A stretch of DNA of 64,000 nucleotides, from positions 5,642,001-5,706,000 of the forward strand of contig NZ_CP054690.1 of assembly GCF_013348805.1 (NCBI RefSeq), written 5' to 3'. Source of the DNA: Rhodococcus sp. W8901 (GTDB taxonomy: Bacteria > Actinomycetota > Actinomycetes > Mycobacteriales > Mycobacteriaceae). The notes beneath the pieces were generated by a model, which was given only the letters and a program-made list of their open reading frames with translations, was not told where the DNA came from and made no database searches. Of the stretch, positions 45,068-58,804 are shown piece by piece; the first letter of the stretch is position 1, and each line of letters opens with the position of its first letter. The position numbers were made by a program, and so were the translations under genes.

Positions 45068-47492
45068 CAGTGGCATCGCGTCCGGCATGGCGACGATCCG
45101 GTGCCAGAGTTCTCACGGCGCTGACGCTCGTCCTGATGATGATCGGCGCCGTCGTGGGCGCCGGGGCCGCGGCCGCCCAACCCACGACGCAGACCCAGCC
45201 CGAGTCGACGACCGGGGCGCCGGTGACGAAGTCGCGCGCACAACCGAAGTTCCTCGAACTGCACATCGACGACGTCACCCCGACCGCGGTGACCACCACG
45301 ACCGACCCGGTGGTGACCGTCCGGGGAACCGTCGCGAACATCGGCGACCGGCCGGTCACCGACGTCGGTGTCCGGCTGCAGCGGGCACCCGCGGTGGGCT
45401 CGAGCGAGGAACTGCGCACCTCCCTGGACCTCGATCAGGGCGAGTTCGACGTCGTCGGACCATTCGTGGAGGTGGCTTCCAGCCTCGAGGAGGGTGAACG
45501 CAAGCAGTTCACGCTGGCGCTGCCGCTGCGCTCGATCTCCGGGTGGTCGCTCGACATCACCGAACCCGGCGTCTACCCGCTCCTGGTCAACGTCAACGGA
45601 ACCCCCGCGTACGGCGGGCAGGCCCGCCTCGACGACGCCCGGTTCCTGCTGCCCGTGCTGGGACTGCCCCGAGCAACGGGGACCGCCGACAGCGCGCCGC
45701 AGGGCACCGACTCCGGATCGGTGACCGCGCCCGTCCCGCCCGACACGTCCGACCCGCTCGCGGTCACGATGCTGTGGCCGCTCGCCGACCAGCCGCGACT
45801 GGCGGCCGGGATCCCGGGCTCCGTGAACGACAAGGTCCGGCTGGTCGACGACGTCCTCGCGGGCTCCCTGTCCCAGGGCGGACGGCTCGAGCAACTGCTC
45901 GCCGCCGCCGAGTTCGCCACCGGGCCCGACGTCGACAAGGACAAACGGCTGACCGACAGCGTGTGCCTGGCGGTCGACCCGGACCTGCTGATCACCGTGA
46001 GCAACATGTCCGGCGGGTACCTCGTGGTGGACGACCCGGCGAATCCGTCCGGACCCGCGCACGAGGGCGCCGGACGCGACGCCGCGGCCGCGTGGCTCGA
46101 TCGCCTGGAATCGCTCGCTCACAGCATGTGCGTGACCGCCGTGCCGTTCGCGCAGGTGGACCTCGCGGCGCTGAGCCGGGTCGACGACCCGTCACTCACC
46201 GCGAGCGCACTGCAGTCGCCGTCCGACATCGTCGACTCGATCCTCGGGGTCACGTCGCTGCGCAACGTCACCTGGCCGGACTCCGGCGTCCTCGACGACT
46301 CGTCGGCGCAGATGCTGCACAGCCGCGGGCCGACCACGACGCTGCTGGCCGCCAACGCGGTGGAGTCCACCCAGTCGTCGGGCAAGACGGTGACGATCGC
46401 CGGTGGGGGAGCGGACGCCGTGACCGCCGCGCTGTTCGACGTGTCCGCGGCCGCGGCGCTGGCGGCGGTCGGGTCCAGCCCGCAGACGCCGTCGTACGTG
46501 CCCGAGCGGGCGCGCTACAACCTGGACCGGGACTCGCGCACGGCCCGCCTGCAGGATGCGCTGGGCGCGGTGACCTGGTCGTCGCTGCAGAGCCCCGGCA
46601 CCGCGAGCCGAACGGTCGACCGTTCGATGCTGATCGCGCCGCCGCAGCTGTGGTCCGCCGACGGCGACGAGGCCGCGGCCGTGCTGTCGACGGTGTCGAC
46701 GCTGCTCCGTACCGGACTGGCGACGCCCCGGCCGCTCGCGAAACTCGCCGAGCAGCGGCCCGCGACACCCGAGATCGCCTCGCTGGCCTACCCCCAGCGC
46801 GCGATCGTCGACGGCACCCCCGAATCCGTCGAACGGGGAGTGGGCGCGCAGGCGCCGCGCATCGACGAACTGATGCGGACCCTGGTCGATGATCCGCAGG
46901 TCCCGCTGACGCCGACCCGGTTCATGGCGCCGCTGCGCGAGGATCTGGTCCGGGCGATGAGCCTGTCCGGCCGACGCGACCAGAACACCGCGACCACGAC
47001 CGCCGCCGACGAGGCCGCCCACGTCCGGGTGAGCAACGTGGCGACCGCGATCGACGCCATGTACGCCGCGGTCACGGTCCTCGCGCCGGGCGGGGTGTAC
47101 TCGCTGGCCTCCGAGCAGAGCCCCCTGTTGCTGGTGGCCCGCAACGACCTCCCCGTCGCGATCAACGTGAAACTGCGCGTCGACGCCCCCGACGAGATGC
47201 ACGTCACCGACATCGGACCGCAGCAACTACCCCCGCGCGGCAGCCGATCGTTGCAGGTACCCGCGGAGGTCTCCGACTCCCGGACCATGGTGGTCGATTT
47301 CTCACTGACCACCGAAAGCGGCCAGAACCTGGGCGAACAGACTTCCGTCACGGTGCGGTCGAACGCGTACGGTCAAGCATTGGCGATAATTACCGCGTGT
47401 GCTGGTGCACTCCTGCTGTTCCTCGCCGGGCGACGCCTCTGGCACCGGTTCCGGGGCCAGCCGGATCGAGCCGACGAAGGGTATGAACGTCC

Positions 47493-47496
<4 letters not shown>
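45064..47496 (+). CDS. DUF6049 family envelope protein (Rv3909-like)
   Basis: An 810-residue protein. A signal peptide or anchor ([24 protein letters not shown], ~residues 15-38) is followed by a large extracellular part that begins with an Ig-like domain ([27 protein letters not shown]) and ends with a second beta domain. A C-terminal membrane helix ([18 protein letters not shown], ~775) leaves a short basic cytoplasmic tail. It is the counterpart of Rv3909 in the murJ operon, overlapping both neighbours by ATGA. Its function is unknown; a role in envelope assembly with MurJ is inferred from conserved linkage. Confidence 0.88.
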
Positions 47497-51806
<4,310 letters not shown>

Positions 51807-51867
51807 GCCGGCCGCCGGCGGCGCCCCTACGACGCGTGACGGGCAATTGATCGGCTAACATCCGCCG

Positions 51868-52449
51868 GTGCGAATCTTCAGGGGGGTCGCCAAAGCTGAT
51901 TTGTCGGATGCACAACTCTTGGCAGCGCACGCGTCGGGTGACGGGGGCGCGTTCGCGGAGCTGCTGAGCAGGCATTACGACCATCTTTGGCATGTTGCGA
52001 GGAGAACGAGCTACACCGTCGAGGACGCGGCCGACGCGCTACAGGACGCGTTGCTGTCCGCGCACCGTACGGCGGGGTCGTTTCGGGAGGATGCGGCCGT
52101 GCGCAGCTGGCTGCACACGATCGTGGTGAACGCGTGTCTGGACCGGATCCGGCGGAACCGTGTCCGTCCGACGGTGTCGCTGTCCGCCGACGAGACCGTC
52201 GATCCTCGCGACGAGCGTGACCACATCGCCGAGAGCGAGACGGCGATGCTCGTCGACCGGGCCCTGCTGCGGCTGTCGGCGGAGCAGCGCGCCGCGATCG
52301 TGGCCGTCGACATGGAGGGTTATTCGGTGGCCGAGGCCGCCGCGCGGCTCGGGGTCCCCGAGGGGACTGTCAAGAGTCGCTGCGCCCGCGCACGGGCCAA
52401 GCTGGCGGGACATTTGGAATACTTGCGAGATGTAGGGAACCGATCTTGA
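51868..52449 (+). CDS. sigM: ECF RNA polymerase sigma factor SigM
   Basis: A 193-residue ECF sigma factor. Region 2 is HYDHLWHVARRTSYTVEDAADALQDALLSAHRTAGSFREDAAVRSWLHTIVVNACLDRIRR (~residues 35-95) and region 4 is LLRLSAEQRAAIVAVDMEGYSVAEAAARLGVPEGTVKSRCARARAKL (~132-178). Gene order (murJ, sigM, anti-sigma, trxB) identifies it with mycobacterial SigM. GTG 51868 may be leaderless: a TAACAT -10-like element lies 7-12 bp upstream. A SigM-type promoter sits in its own 3' end. Confidence 0.93.
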   Translation: MRIFRGVAKADLSDAQLLAAHASGDGGAFAELLSRHYDHLWHVARRTSYTVEDAADALQDALLSAHRTAGSFREDAAVRSWLHTIVVNACLDRIRRNRVRPTVSLSADETVDPRDERDHIAESETAMLVDRALLRLSAEQRAAIVAVDMEGYSVAEAAARLGVPEGTVKSRCARARAKLAGHLEYLRDVGNRS

Positions 52450-52461
52450 TCTCCCGGCGTC
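52436..52461 (+). promoter_or_regulatory. SigM-type ECF promoter inside sigM 3' end
   Basis: GGAAC (52436-52440), 17-bp spacer, CGTC (52458-52461). This matches the GGAAC-N16/18-CGTC pattern reported for mycobacterial SigM promoters. It would drive the anti-sigma gene at 52514. Confidence 0.65.
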
Positions 52462-52513
52462 TGAACTAATTGAAGGCACAATCGTGTCCCGGACATTGCG
52501 GGTTGGAGGTGGG

Positions 52514-53290
52514 ATGACGGACCACGACGACGGAGAACCGCTCGGCCCCCCGTTCTCGACGGAGCTTCTCGCCGACCTGCATGCCGACGCTCTGACCGAC
52601 GACGTGAGCGCCCGACTGTGGCCGCTGGTGCGCCAGGACCCGGACGCGCTCGCCGTTCTGGATTCGCTCGATGCCGTCACCGCCCGACTCGGCGAGGCCG
52701 GGCGCGATCACAGCGTCGAGACCCCCATTCCGCAGGACGTCGCCGCTCGCATCAATTCCGCTCTCGGACTGAATGATTCGCAGACTCCACGCAACGTGAC
52801 GGCGCTGTCCGACGCGCCGTCGCGCCGTCGGATGATCACGTGGATCACCGTGTCCGCCGCCTCGATGGCCGCGGCCGTCGCCGTCGTCTTCGCACTCACC
52901 AGCCTGGACGGCTCCGAATCCGCGCCACCGACCGTGATCGCGACGCCCAGCTCGACCGCAGCGGAGCCCGCACCGCCGTCCGCCGTCGATCTCGGCACGG
53001 ACCTCGACGGCGACCAGGTGCTGGCCCTCATGCGCGAGTCGAGGTCCACGCGGACCGAGACGGGCATCGGGGAACTCGGGAACCCGGCCGTCCGGAGCGC
53101 GTGCCTGCAGGCCATCGGGATCGACCCGGCGCGTCCCGTGGTGGGCACCCGGGAAGTGTCGTACCGGGGGAGCGCCGCCGTGTTGATGCTGATCGCGGGC
53201 CCCCGTCCGCCCGCCCTCACGGCAGTGGTCGTCGGGTCCGGCTGCGACGCCGGCGCACCGGATCTGCTCGCTCAGACCGAAATCGGCTGA
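52514..53290 (+). CDS. rsmA: Anti-sigma-M factor (RsmA-like)
   Basis: A 258-residue single-pass membrane protein. The cytoplasmic N-terminus (~residues 1-100: STELLADLHADALTDDVSARLWPLVRQDPDALAVLDSL) resembles an anti-sigma domain, with no HxxxCxxC zinc motif. One membrane helix (ITWITVSAASMAAAVAVVFALTSL, ~108-131) leads to an extracytoplasmic domain with two Cys (VRSACLQAIG, GSGCDAG) that may form a disulfide. ATG 52514 has ggagg 6 bp upstream. It directly follows sigM, as Rv3912 does, and presumably holds SigM inactive. Confidence 0.85.
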   Translation: MTDHDDGEPLGPPFSTELLADLHADALTDDVSARLWPLVRQDPDALAVLDSLDAVTARLGEAGRDHSVETPIPQDVAARINSALGLNDSQTPRNVTALSDAPSRRRMITWITVSAASMAAAVAVVFALTSLDGSESAPPTVIATPSSTAAEPAPPSAVDLGTDLDGDQVLALMRESRSTRTETGIGELGNPAVRSACLQAIGIDPARPVVGTREVSYRGSAAVLMLIAGPRPPALTAVVVGSGCDAGAPDLLAQTEIG

Positions 53291-53297
53291 GCCGCAA

Positions 53298-53918
53298 TCA
53301 GTTGTCGTCGGCTTGGAGCTCCCGGTCGGCGACGGGTGTCAGCAGTTCCCGGATCCGCGCGCGCAGCTCGGGGGTGTCGTCGTCCTTCGCGATGAGGCTC
53401 GAGAAGAGGGCGGCACCGGCGGCCGCCACCAGCACGGCCTTGGCGTCGCGCAGATCCCGCGCCCGGTCCTCCTCGCTGGCGTCGTCGCTGCCGTGCGCGA
53501 CGAAGAGCGCCGTGGCCGGACCGCTGAACCCCTGCCACAGTGCGGCACGCATGTCCTCGTGGTCACGCAGCGCCGCCAGCAGTCCGGGCAACGCCTCCCG
53601 CACATCGGGCCGGGAGAACAGCTGCGCGCTGCCGGTGACGACCCAGTCGATCCAGCCCGCGCGGTCGGTCCCCTCGAACGGCTCGAGGTCCGGTGTCGCG
53701 CCCAGCAGGGCATCGAGCACGAGGTGCGCCTTCGACGCCCATCGCCGGGACAGGGCCGCCCGGCTGACGCCGGCGCGGGTGGCGATGGCGCGCAGGCTCA
53801 GTTGCTCCCAGCCCACCTCGAGGAGCATCTCGCGGGTCGCGGCGAGGACGTCGGTGTCGATCCGGGGGTCCCGGGGCCGCCCGGTGGGCGGTACGCCGGC
53901 AGTTGTCTGTGCACTCAT
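53298..53918 (-). CDS. TetR-family transcriptional regulator
   Basis: A 206-residue regulator. The helix-turn-helix is LSLRAIATRAGVSRAALSRRWASKAHLV (~residues 40-67); the C-terminal domain is a generic ligand pocket. It is divergent from the SDR-OYE pair across a 92-bp gap, so it probably represses them. It lies at the left edge of the segment that interrupts the conserved rsmA-trxB junction and is convergent with rsmA (7-bp gap). Confidence 0.88.
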   Translation of the reverse strand: MSAQTTAGVPPTGRPRDPRIDTDVLAATREMLLEVGWEQLSLRAIATRAGVSRAALSRRWASKAHLVLDALLGATPDLEPFEGTDRAGWIDWVVTGSAQLFSRPDVREALPGLLAALRDHEDMRAALWQGFSGPATALFVAHGSDDASEEDRARDLRDAKAVLVAAAGAALFSSLIAKDDDTPELRARIRELLTPVADRELQADDN

Positions 53919-54010
53919 CGCCTTGAATTGTCGGACACCGCGCCGTATCGCGCTATAGGCTCCATTTACGATCCCAGTGGCAACAGAATTGTGGGGCCGG
54001 AAGGATGCAG

Positions 54011-54985
54011 ATGAGGATCGCGGTGACCGGCGGGACCGGCTACCTCGGCGCGCACACGACCCGCGCCCTGCTCGACGACGGACACCGCATCAGGCTGCTC
54101 GTGCACCCGAACGAGTCCGCCACCGAGATCGTCTCGCTCTTCGGTGACGCCGCCGACCACGTCGAGGTGCGCTCGGGCGACATCCGGGACCCCGAGGTCG
54201 TCGCGGCGCTGCTGGACGGCTGCGACGCGGTGCTGCACGCGGCCGGCGTGGTCGGCACCGACAACAGCCGCGAGGCCCTGATGTGGGAGGTCAACACCGC
54301 GGCCACCGCGACCCTGCTCACCCGCGCGGCGCTGCTGGGGCTGGATCCGATCGTGCACGTCGCCAGCTACAGCGCGCTGTTCCCGTCGCCGGATCCGGTG
54401 ATCGGCCCGGACAGCCCGACGGCGCCGGGCCGCAGCGCCTACGGCCGCACCAAGGCCGCGGCCGACCGCATCGCACGCGCGCTGCAGGACGCCGGCGCGC
54501 CGGTGGTCATCACGTATCCGTCGAGTGTCGTCGGACCGGGACTGGGCGGCATGCGCGGGGTGACGGCGACCGGGTGGGCACCGATGGTCGCGGCCGGCGC
54601 CGCACCGCGGCTGCGGGGCGGCATGCAGATGATCGACGTGCGCGACGTCGCGGCCGTGCACGCCGCGGCGATGCGGCCGGGCCGTGGTCCGCGCCGGTAC
54701 ATGTGCGGCGGCGAGCTGATCGGGTTCAACGAGCTCGTCGACATCCCCGAACGCGCGTCGGGCCACCGAATCCGACGGATTCCTATGGCGCCGAGCATGT
54801 TCCGCGGAGCCGGACGGGTCGCCGATCTGATCGGCACGGTACTGCCGGTGAGCGCCGGGTTCAGCTACGAGGCCGCGTGGCTGCTCACCGCGGCCACCCC
54901 CACCGACGACTCCCGGACGCTGTCGGAACTCGGATTGACCTGGCGCCCCGTGCGCGACGCCCTGACCGCATCGGTGACACCGTGA
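54011..54985 (+). CDS. NAD(P)-dependent epimerase/dehydratase (extended SDR)
   Basis: A 324-residue extended SDR. RIAVTGGTGYLGAHTTRALL (~residues 2-21) is the Rossmann motif TGGTGYLG, AAGVV follows strand 4, and the catalytic Tyr-Lys is YGRTKAAAD (~148). ATG 54011 is chosen because ggaagg lies 6 bp upstream; ATG 54005 abuts it. It resembles 3-beta-hydroxysteroid dehydrogenase/dihydroflavonol reductase-like proteins. Its stop overlaps the next start as GTGA, so it works together with the flavin reductase. Confidence 0.87.
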   Translation: MRIAVTGGTGYLGAHTTRALLDDGHRIRLLVHPNESATEIVSLFGDAADHVEVRSGDIRDPEVVAALLDGCDAVLHAAGVVGTDNSREALMWEVNTAATATLLTRAALLGLDPIVHVASYSALFPSPDPVIGPDSPTAPGRSAYGRTKAAADRIARALQDAGAPVVITYPSSVVGPGLGGMRGVTATGWAPMVAAGAAPRLRGGMQMIDVRDVAAVHAAAMRPGRGPRRYMCGGELIGFNELVDIPERASGHRIRRIPMAPSMFRGAGRVADLIGTVLPVSAGFSYEAAWLLTAATPTDDSRTLSELGLTWRPVRDALTASVTP

Positions 54986-56205
54986 ATTCGACGCCGCCCA
55001 CGCCCACGGCCACGCCCGCATCGGCGATCTGGGAGCCGGCCCGGCTGGGCCCGCTGACGCTGCGCAACCGAATCATCAAGGCCGCCACCTTCGAAGGCGT
55101 CATGCCGCACGGCCGGGTCACCGCCGAGCTGATCGACTTCCACGCCGAGGTGGCGCGCGGGGGAGCGGCGATGACGACCGTCGCCTACTGCGCCGTCTCG
55201 CCGGGCGGACGCGTGCACAACAACACGCTCGTCCTCGACGGGAACACCGGACGGGACCTGCGGCAGCTCACCGACGCCGTGCACGCCGAGGGGTCGCTGG
55301 CCTGCGCCCAGATCGGGCACGCCGGCCTGGTCGCGAACCAGCGCGCGAACAAGTCCCGGACGCTGGCGCCGTCGACCCGGATCAGCGCTCCCGCAATGGG
55401 TTTGGTACGTGCCGCGACCCGCGACCAGCTCGAGCAGGTGGCCCGGGACTTCGAGAACGCGGCGCGAGTGGCCGTCGACGCCGGGTTCGACGCGCTCGAG
55501 GTCCACCTGGGCCACAACTATCTGCTGAGCAGCTTCCTGAGCCCCAACCTCAACAGGCGCACCGACGTGTACGGCGGCAGCGTCGTCGCGCGGTCCCGGT
55601 TTCCGCGCGAGGTGCTCGAACGGATCCGCACGGCGGTCGGCGGTTCCGTCGCGGTCACCGCCAAGTTCAACATGGCCGACGGTGTCCCCGGGGGACTGTG
55701 GCTGGACCAGAGCCTGCAGATCGCCCGGCTGATCGAGTCGGACGGCCACCTCGACGGGATGCAACTCACCGGCGGCAGCTCGCTGCTCAACGGCATGTAC
55801 TACTTCCGCGGCGAGGTCCCGATGGCCGAATTCGTTGCCGCGCAACCGAAACTGGTGGGACTGGGACTCAAGGTCTACGGACCGCGGATCCTTCCGACCT
55901 ACCCGTTCGAGGAGGCCTTCTTCCTGCCCCTCGCCCGGCAGTTCCGCGAGGCGCTGTCGATGCCGCTGATCCTGCTCGGCGGCATCAACGATCTCGACAC
56001 CGTCCGCACCGCACTCCACGACGGCTTCGAGTTCGTCGCCATGGCACGCGCGCTGCTCCGCGATCCGTACCTGCCGGAGAAGTTCCGACGCGGGCTCGCG
56101 ACCGAGGGACTGTGCATCCACTGCAACAAGTGCATGCCCACGATCTACACCGGGACGCGGTGCGTCGTGCGCGAGGCGCTGTGGGAGAACACCCGGGCCC
56201 GATAG
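54982..56205 (+). CDS. Old Yellow Enzyme-like flavin reductase with C-terminal Cys cluster
   Basis: A 407-residue NADH:flavin oxidoreductase-type TIM barrel. LGPLTLRNRIIKAATFEGVM (~residues 22-41), CAQIGHAGL (~107), HLGHNYLLSSFLSPNLNRRTDVYGG (~170-195) with active-site His, and LLGGINDLDTV are family landmarks. The C-terminus ends CIHCNKCMPT...RC, a C-x2-C-x2-C-x9-C pattern like the 4Fe-4S site of 2,4-dienoyl-CoA reductase/trimethylamine dehydrogenase. The second (FAD/NAD) domain of those enzymes is missing. GTG 54982 overlaps the SDR stop. Confidence 0.88.
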   Translation: MNSTPPTPTATPASAIWEPARLGPLTLRNRIIKAATFEGVMPHGRVTAELIDFHAEVARGGAAMTTVAYCAVSPGGRVHNNTLVLDGNTGRDLRQLTDAVHAEGSLACAQIGHAGLVANQRANKSRTLAPSTRISAPAMGLVRAATRDQLEQVARDFENAARVAVDAGFDALEVHLGHNYLLSSFLSPNLNRRTDVYGGSVVARSRFPREVLERIRTAVGGSVAVTAKFNMADGVPGGLWLDQSLQIARLIESDGHLDGMQLTGGSSLLNGMYYFRGEVPMAEFVAAQPKLVGLGLKVYGPRILPTYPFEEAFFLPLARQFREALSMPLILLGGINDLDTVRTALHDGFEFVAMARALLRDPYLPEKFRRGLATEGLCIHCNKCMPTIYTGTRCVVREALWENTRAR

Positions 56206-56232
56206 CCGGGCGAGAGCAACGTCACCGAACTT

Positions 56233-56272
56233 ACCGACAGCCCGTTGGTATATTTACCGACAGGCCGTCGGG
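56233..56272. promoter_or_regulatory. Tandem operators upstream of the ABC transporter
   Basis: Two copies of ACCGAC-N5-GTYGGK at 56233-56249 (accgac agccc gttggt) and 56256-56272 (accgac aggcc gtcggg), with a 23-bp period. Each is also preceded by TT or TTT. They lie 58 bp before the permease ATG and are the likely target of the TetR regulator encoded at the end of this operon. Confidence 0.65.
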
Positions 56273-56330
56273 AAGATTGGAGTTCCCGCGTCGGCTACAT
56301 CGACAGATCACACCGACCAGGAGTTCACAG

Positions 56331-57444
56331 ATGTTCCTCGCCCTGCGGGAGCTACGGTTCGCGCGATCCAGATTCGGCCTGATGGGCGGTGTCATCGCCC
56401 TCATCTCGGTGCTGATGGTGCTGCTGTCCGGGCTGTCCTCCGGCCTCGTCGAGGACGGCGTCTCGGGCCTGAAGGCCATGCCGGTCGACGGGTTCGCATT
56501 CAACGAAGGCACCAAGACCGACTCCGCGTTCTCGCGCAGCGTCGTCACCGACGAGCAGGTCGACGCGTGGCGCGCACAGCCCGGCGTCGCCGAGGCCCAG
56601 CCGTTCGGCAACATGCTCGTCAACGCCCACAACGACAAGGACGTGCCGGTCGATTTCGCGCTCTTCGGCGTCCCGGCCGACTCGTTCCTCGCCCCGTCCG
56701 CCGCTCGAGGCGCCGGACTGGGCGAGCCGAACGGCATCGTCATCAGCAAGAGCGCCCTCGACGCCGGCGTCGACCTCGGTGACACCATCACGATCGATCG
56801 TCTCGGCACCGAACTGAAGATCGTCGGCGTCACCGACGGCAAGCAGACGTTCGGCCATGTCGACGTCGCCTACCTGCCGATCGACACGTGGCGCGAGTTG
56901 CACTCCGGCGTCCGTCCCGGCGAGCCCGTGCCCGCGCAGGCGATGACCGAGTCCACCGCCGTCGCGTTGCAGGCACAGCCCGGCGCCACGCTCGACTACG
57001 CCGCGGGCGACGTCCACCGTCGCGCTCGAGGATTCGTTCGCGTCGTCACCGGGCTTCAGCGCCGAAACCATGACCCTGGACCTCATCAAGGTGTTCCTCT
57101 ACGCCATCTCCGCGCTCGTCGTCGGCGCGTTCTTCACGGTGTGGACGATCCAGCGCAAGCACGAGATCGCGGTGATGCGCGCGATGGGCGCCTCCACCGG
57201 ATACCTGCTGCGCGACGGCCTGGCGCAGGCGTTCATCCTGCTGCTCGGCTCCGTCGCAGTGGGCGCGGCGGTCGGCTACGGCTTCGGCTCGCTGATCGGC
57301 GGGGGAGTGCCGTTCCTGCTCGAACCGGCGGCCGTCGCGGTCGCCGCGGTCCTGCTGACGGTCCTCGGACTGGTCGGCGCCGCGATCGCGATCATCCGCA
57401 TCGCCTCGGTCAACCCGTTGAACGCGCTGGGAGGCCAGCGATGA
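56331..57444 (+). pseudogene. ABC transporter permease (MacB/FtsX type), frameshifted
   Basis: The start ATG 56331 (MFLALRELRFARSRFG) leads into a membrane segment (~residues 18-38) and a MacB-like extracytoplasmic domain (VSGLKAMPVDGFAFNEG, IVISKSALDAGVDLGDTITID, IVGVTDGKQTFGHVDVAYLP). At about 57010 the good sequence changes frame by one: in the new frame it reads TSTVALEDSFASSPGFSAETM, then three membrane segments (LYAISALVVGAFFTVWTIQRKHE onwards) to the stop at 57444. All FtsX/MacB landmarks exist in two frames, so the gene is broken, or the assembly has a base error. The stop overlaps the ATPase ATG as ATGA. Confidence 0.75.
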
Positions 57445-58175
57445 GCGCCCGGCGAAGCAGCGCACAGGAGAACACCGTGAGCACGACCGAAACCGCAATC
57501 GAGACCGCCGCCCTCGACATCGTCGACGCCAATCTGCGTCTCGGTGACGGCGAGCAGACCGTGACCGCACTCGACAAGGTGAGCCTGACCGTCCGGCCGG
57601 GCGAGATGGTCGCCGTCGTCGGCCCGTCGGGCTCGGGCAAGTCGAGCCTCCTCGCGGTGGCGGGGGCGCTCACCACACCGGACTCGGGCACCGTCCACGT
57701 GGGCGGCCGCAACCTGCTCGATATGAAGCGCGCCGAGGCGGCGAAGTTCCGGCGGGCGCACATCGGGTTCGTGTTCCAGAGCGGCAACCTCATCCCGTCG
57801 CTCACCGCCGCCGACCAGTTGCGGCTGGTGTCGCATCTCGGCAACAGCAAGGGCCGCACGTTCCGCGACCCGATCGCGCTGCTCGAGCAGGTGGGTCTGG
57901 GTCACAAGGTCGACCGACGCCCCGACCAGCTCTCGGGCGGTGAACGTCAGCGCGTCGGCATCGCCCGCGCCCTGGTGTCGTCGCCGTCGCTGCTGCTGGT
58001 CGACGAGCCGACCGCCGCCCTCGACCGGGCCCGCAGCCACGAGATCGTGCAACTGCTGGCGCGTGAGACCCGGGAGTCGCGCGTAGGGACCGTCATGGTG
58101 ACCCACGACTACGATGTTCTCGACTATTGCGACCGCGTGGTCGAGATGACGGACGGGCGACTCGAACCCCGGTAA
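57441..58175 (+). CDS. ABC transporter ATP-binding protein (LolD/MacB type)
   Basis: A 244-residue ATPase. Walker [10 protein letters not shown] (~residues 56-64), Q-loop VFQSGNLIPSL, signature LSGGERQR (~155) and Walker B LLLVDEPTAALD (~175) are intact. ATG 57441 overlaps the permease stop; GTG 57477, with caggag 6 bp upstream, is an alternative start. It partners with the permease upstream in a MacB/LolCDE-like exporter. The frame before 57441 is also open and continuous with the permease N-terminus, because of the frameshift and high G+C. Confidence 0.9.
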   Translation: MSARRSSAQENTVSTTETAIETAALDIVDANLRLGDGEQTVTALDKVSLTVRPGEMVAVVGPSGSGKSSLLAVAGALTTPDSGTVHVGGRNLLDMKRAEAAKFRRAHIGFVFQSGNLIPSLTAADQLRLVSHLGNSKGRTFRDPIALLEQVGLGHKVDRRPDQLSGGERQRVGIARALVSSPSLLLVDEPTAALDRARSHEIVQLLARETRESRVGTVMVTHDYDVLDYCDRVVEMTDGRLEPR

Positions 58176-58202
58176 CCGAGACGAGTGCGAAGAGGAGGGC
58201 GC

Positions 58203-58796
58203 GTGCCGCGGATCAGTGCACCGACTGTCGGTGAGCATCGAGCCGCGCAACAGCGTGCCCTCCTCGACGCCGCTCGGGAGGTCCTCGCCGAAGGCGCCAC
58301 GGAGATCCCCCCGTTCGGCGAGGTCGCGGCCCGCGCCGGACTCGCGCGCTCGAGCATGTACCAGTACTTCCGGTCCCGGCAGCACCTGCTCGAGGCGCTC
58401 ATCGAGGACTCCTTTCCCCGGTGGTCGGCCCGGGTCACCGCCGAGATGTCCGACGCCGGCGGCCCCGATCAGCGGGTGCTGGCCTACGTCGACGCGAACC
58501 TGAAGCTGGTGGCCGAGGGGGAGCACGCCATCGCCACGGCGCTGGCGCAGATCGCACCGGGTCCCGAACTCGACGCCAAGAGCCGCGCGATGCACGCGGA
58601 CCTCGTCACTCCGCTGTCCGACGCGCTCGCCGAACTCGGGGTGCCGGACGTGGCGGCGACGTCCGAACTCGTCAACGCCGTGCTGCACGCCGCGACCCGC
58701 CAGGTGGAGCGGGGCGAGGACGTCGATCATGTCCGACGCACCACCGCGGCCCTGATCCGCCCGTTCGTCACCGACCTCGCCGGCCGGCCGGAGTGA
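58203..58796 (+). CDS. TetR-family transcriptional regulator
   Basis: A 197-residue regulator from GTG 58203, with gaggaggg upstream. The helix-turn-helix is IPPFGEVAARAGLARSSMYQYFRSRQHLLEALI (~residues 35-67). It is the last gene of the ABC operon, 27 bp after the ATPase, and probably represses it through the tandem dyads upstream of the permease. Confidence 0.88.
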   Translation: MPRISAPTVGEHRAAQQRALLDAAREVLAEGATEIPPFGEVAARAGLARSSMYQYFRSRQHLLEALIEDSFPRWSARVTAEMSDAGGPDQRVLAYVDANLKLVAEGEHAIATALAQIAPGPELDAKSRAMHADLVTPLSDALAELGVPDVAATSELVNAVLHAATRQVERGEDVDHVRRTTAALIRPFVTDLAGRPE

Positions 58797-58804
58797 CGGT
58801 GGGG

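Noticed and set aside
55698-58175. One long 825-codon permease-ATPase fusion gene
   Set aside because: It is open through 56331-58175, but between ~57010 and 57440 this frame loses the membrane segments, which appear in the neighbouring frame. A frameshift explains it better than a fusion.
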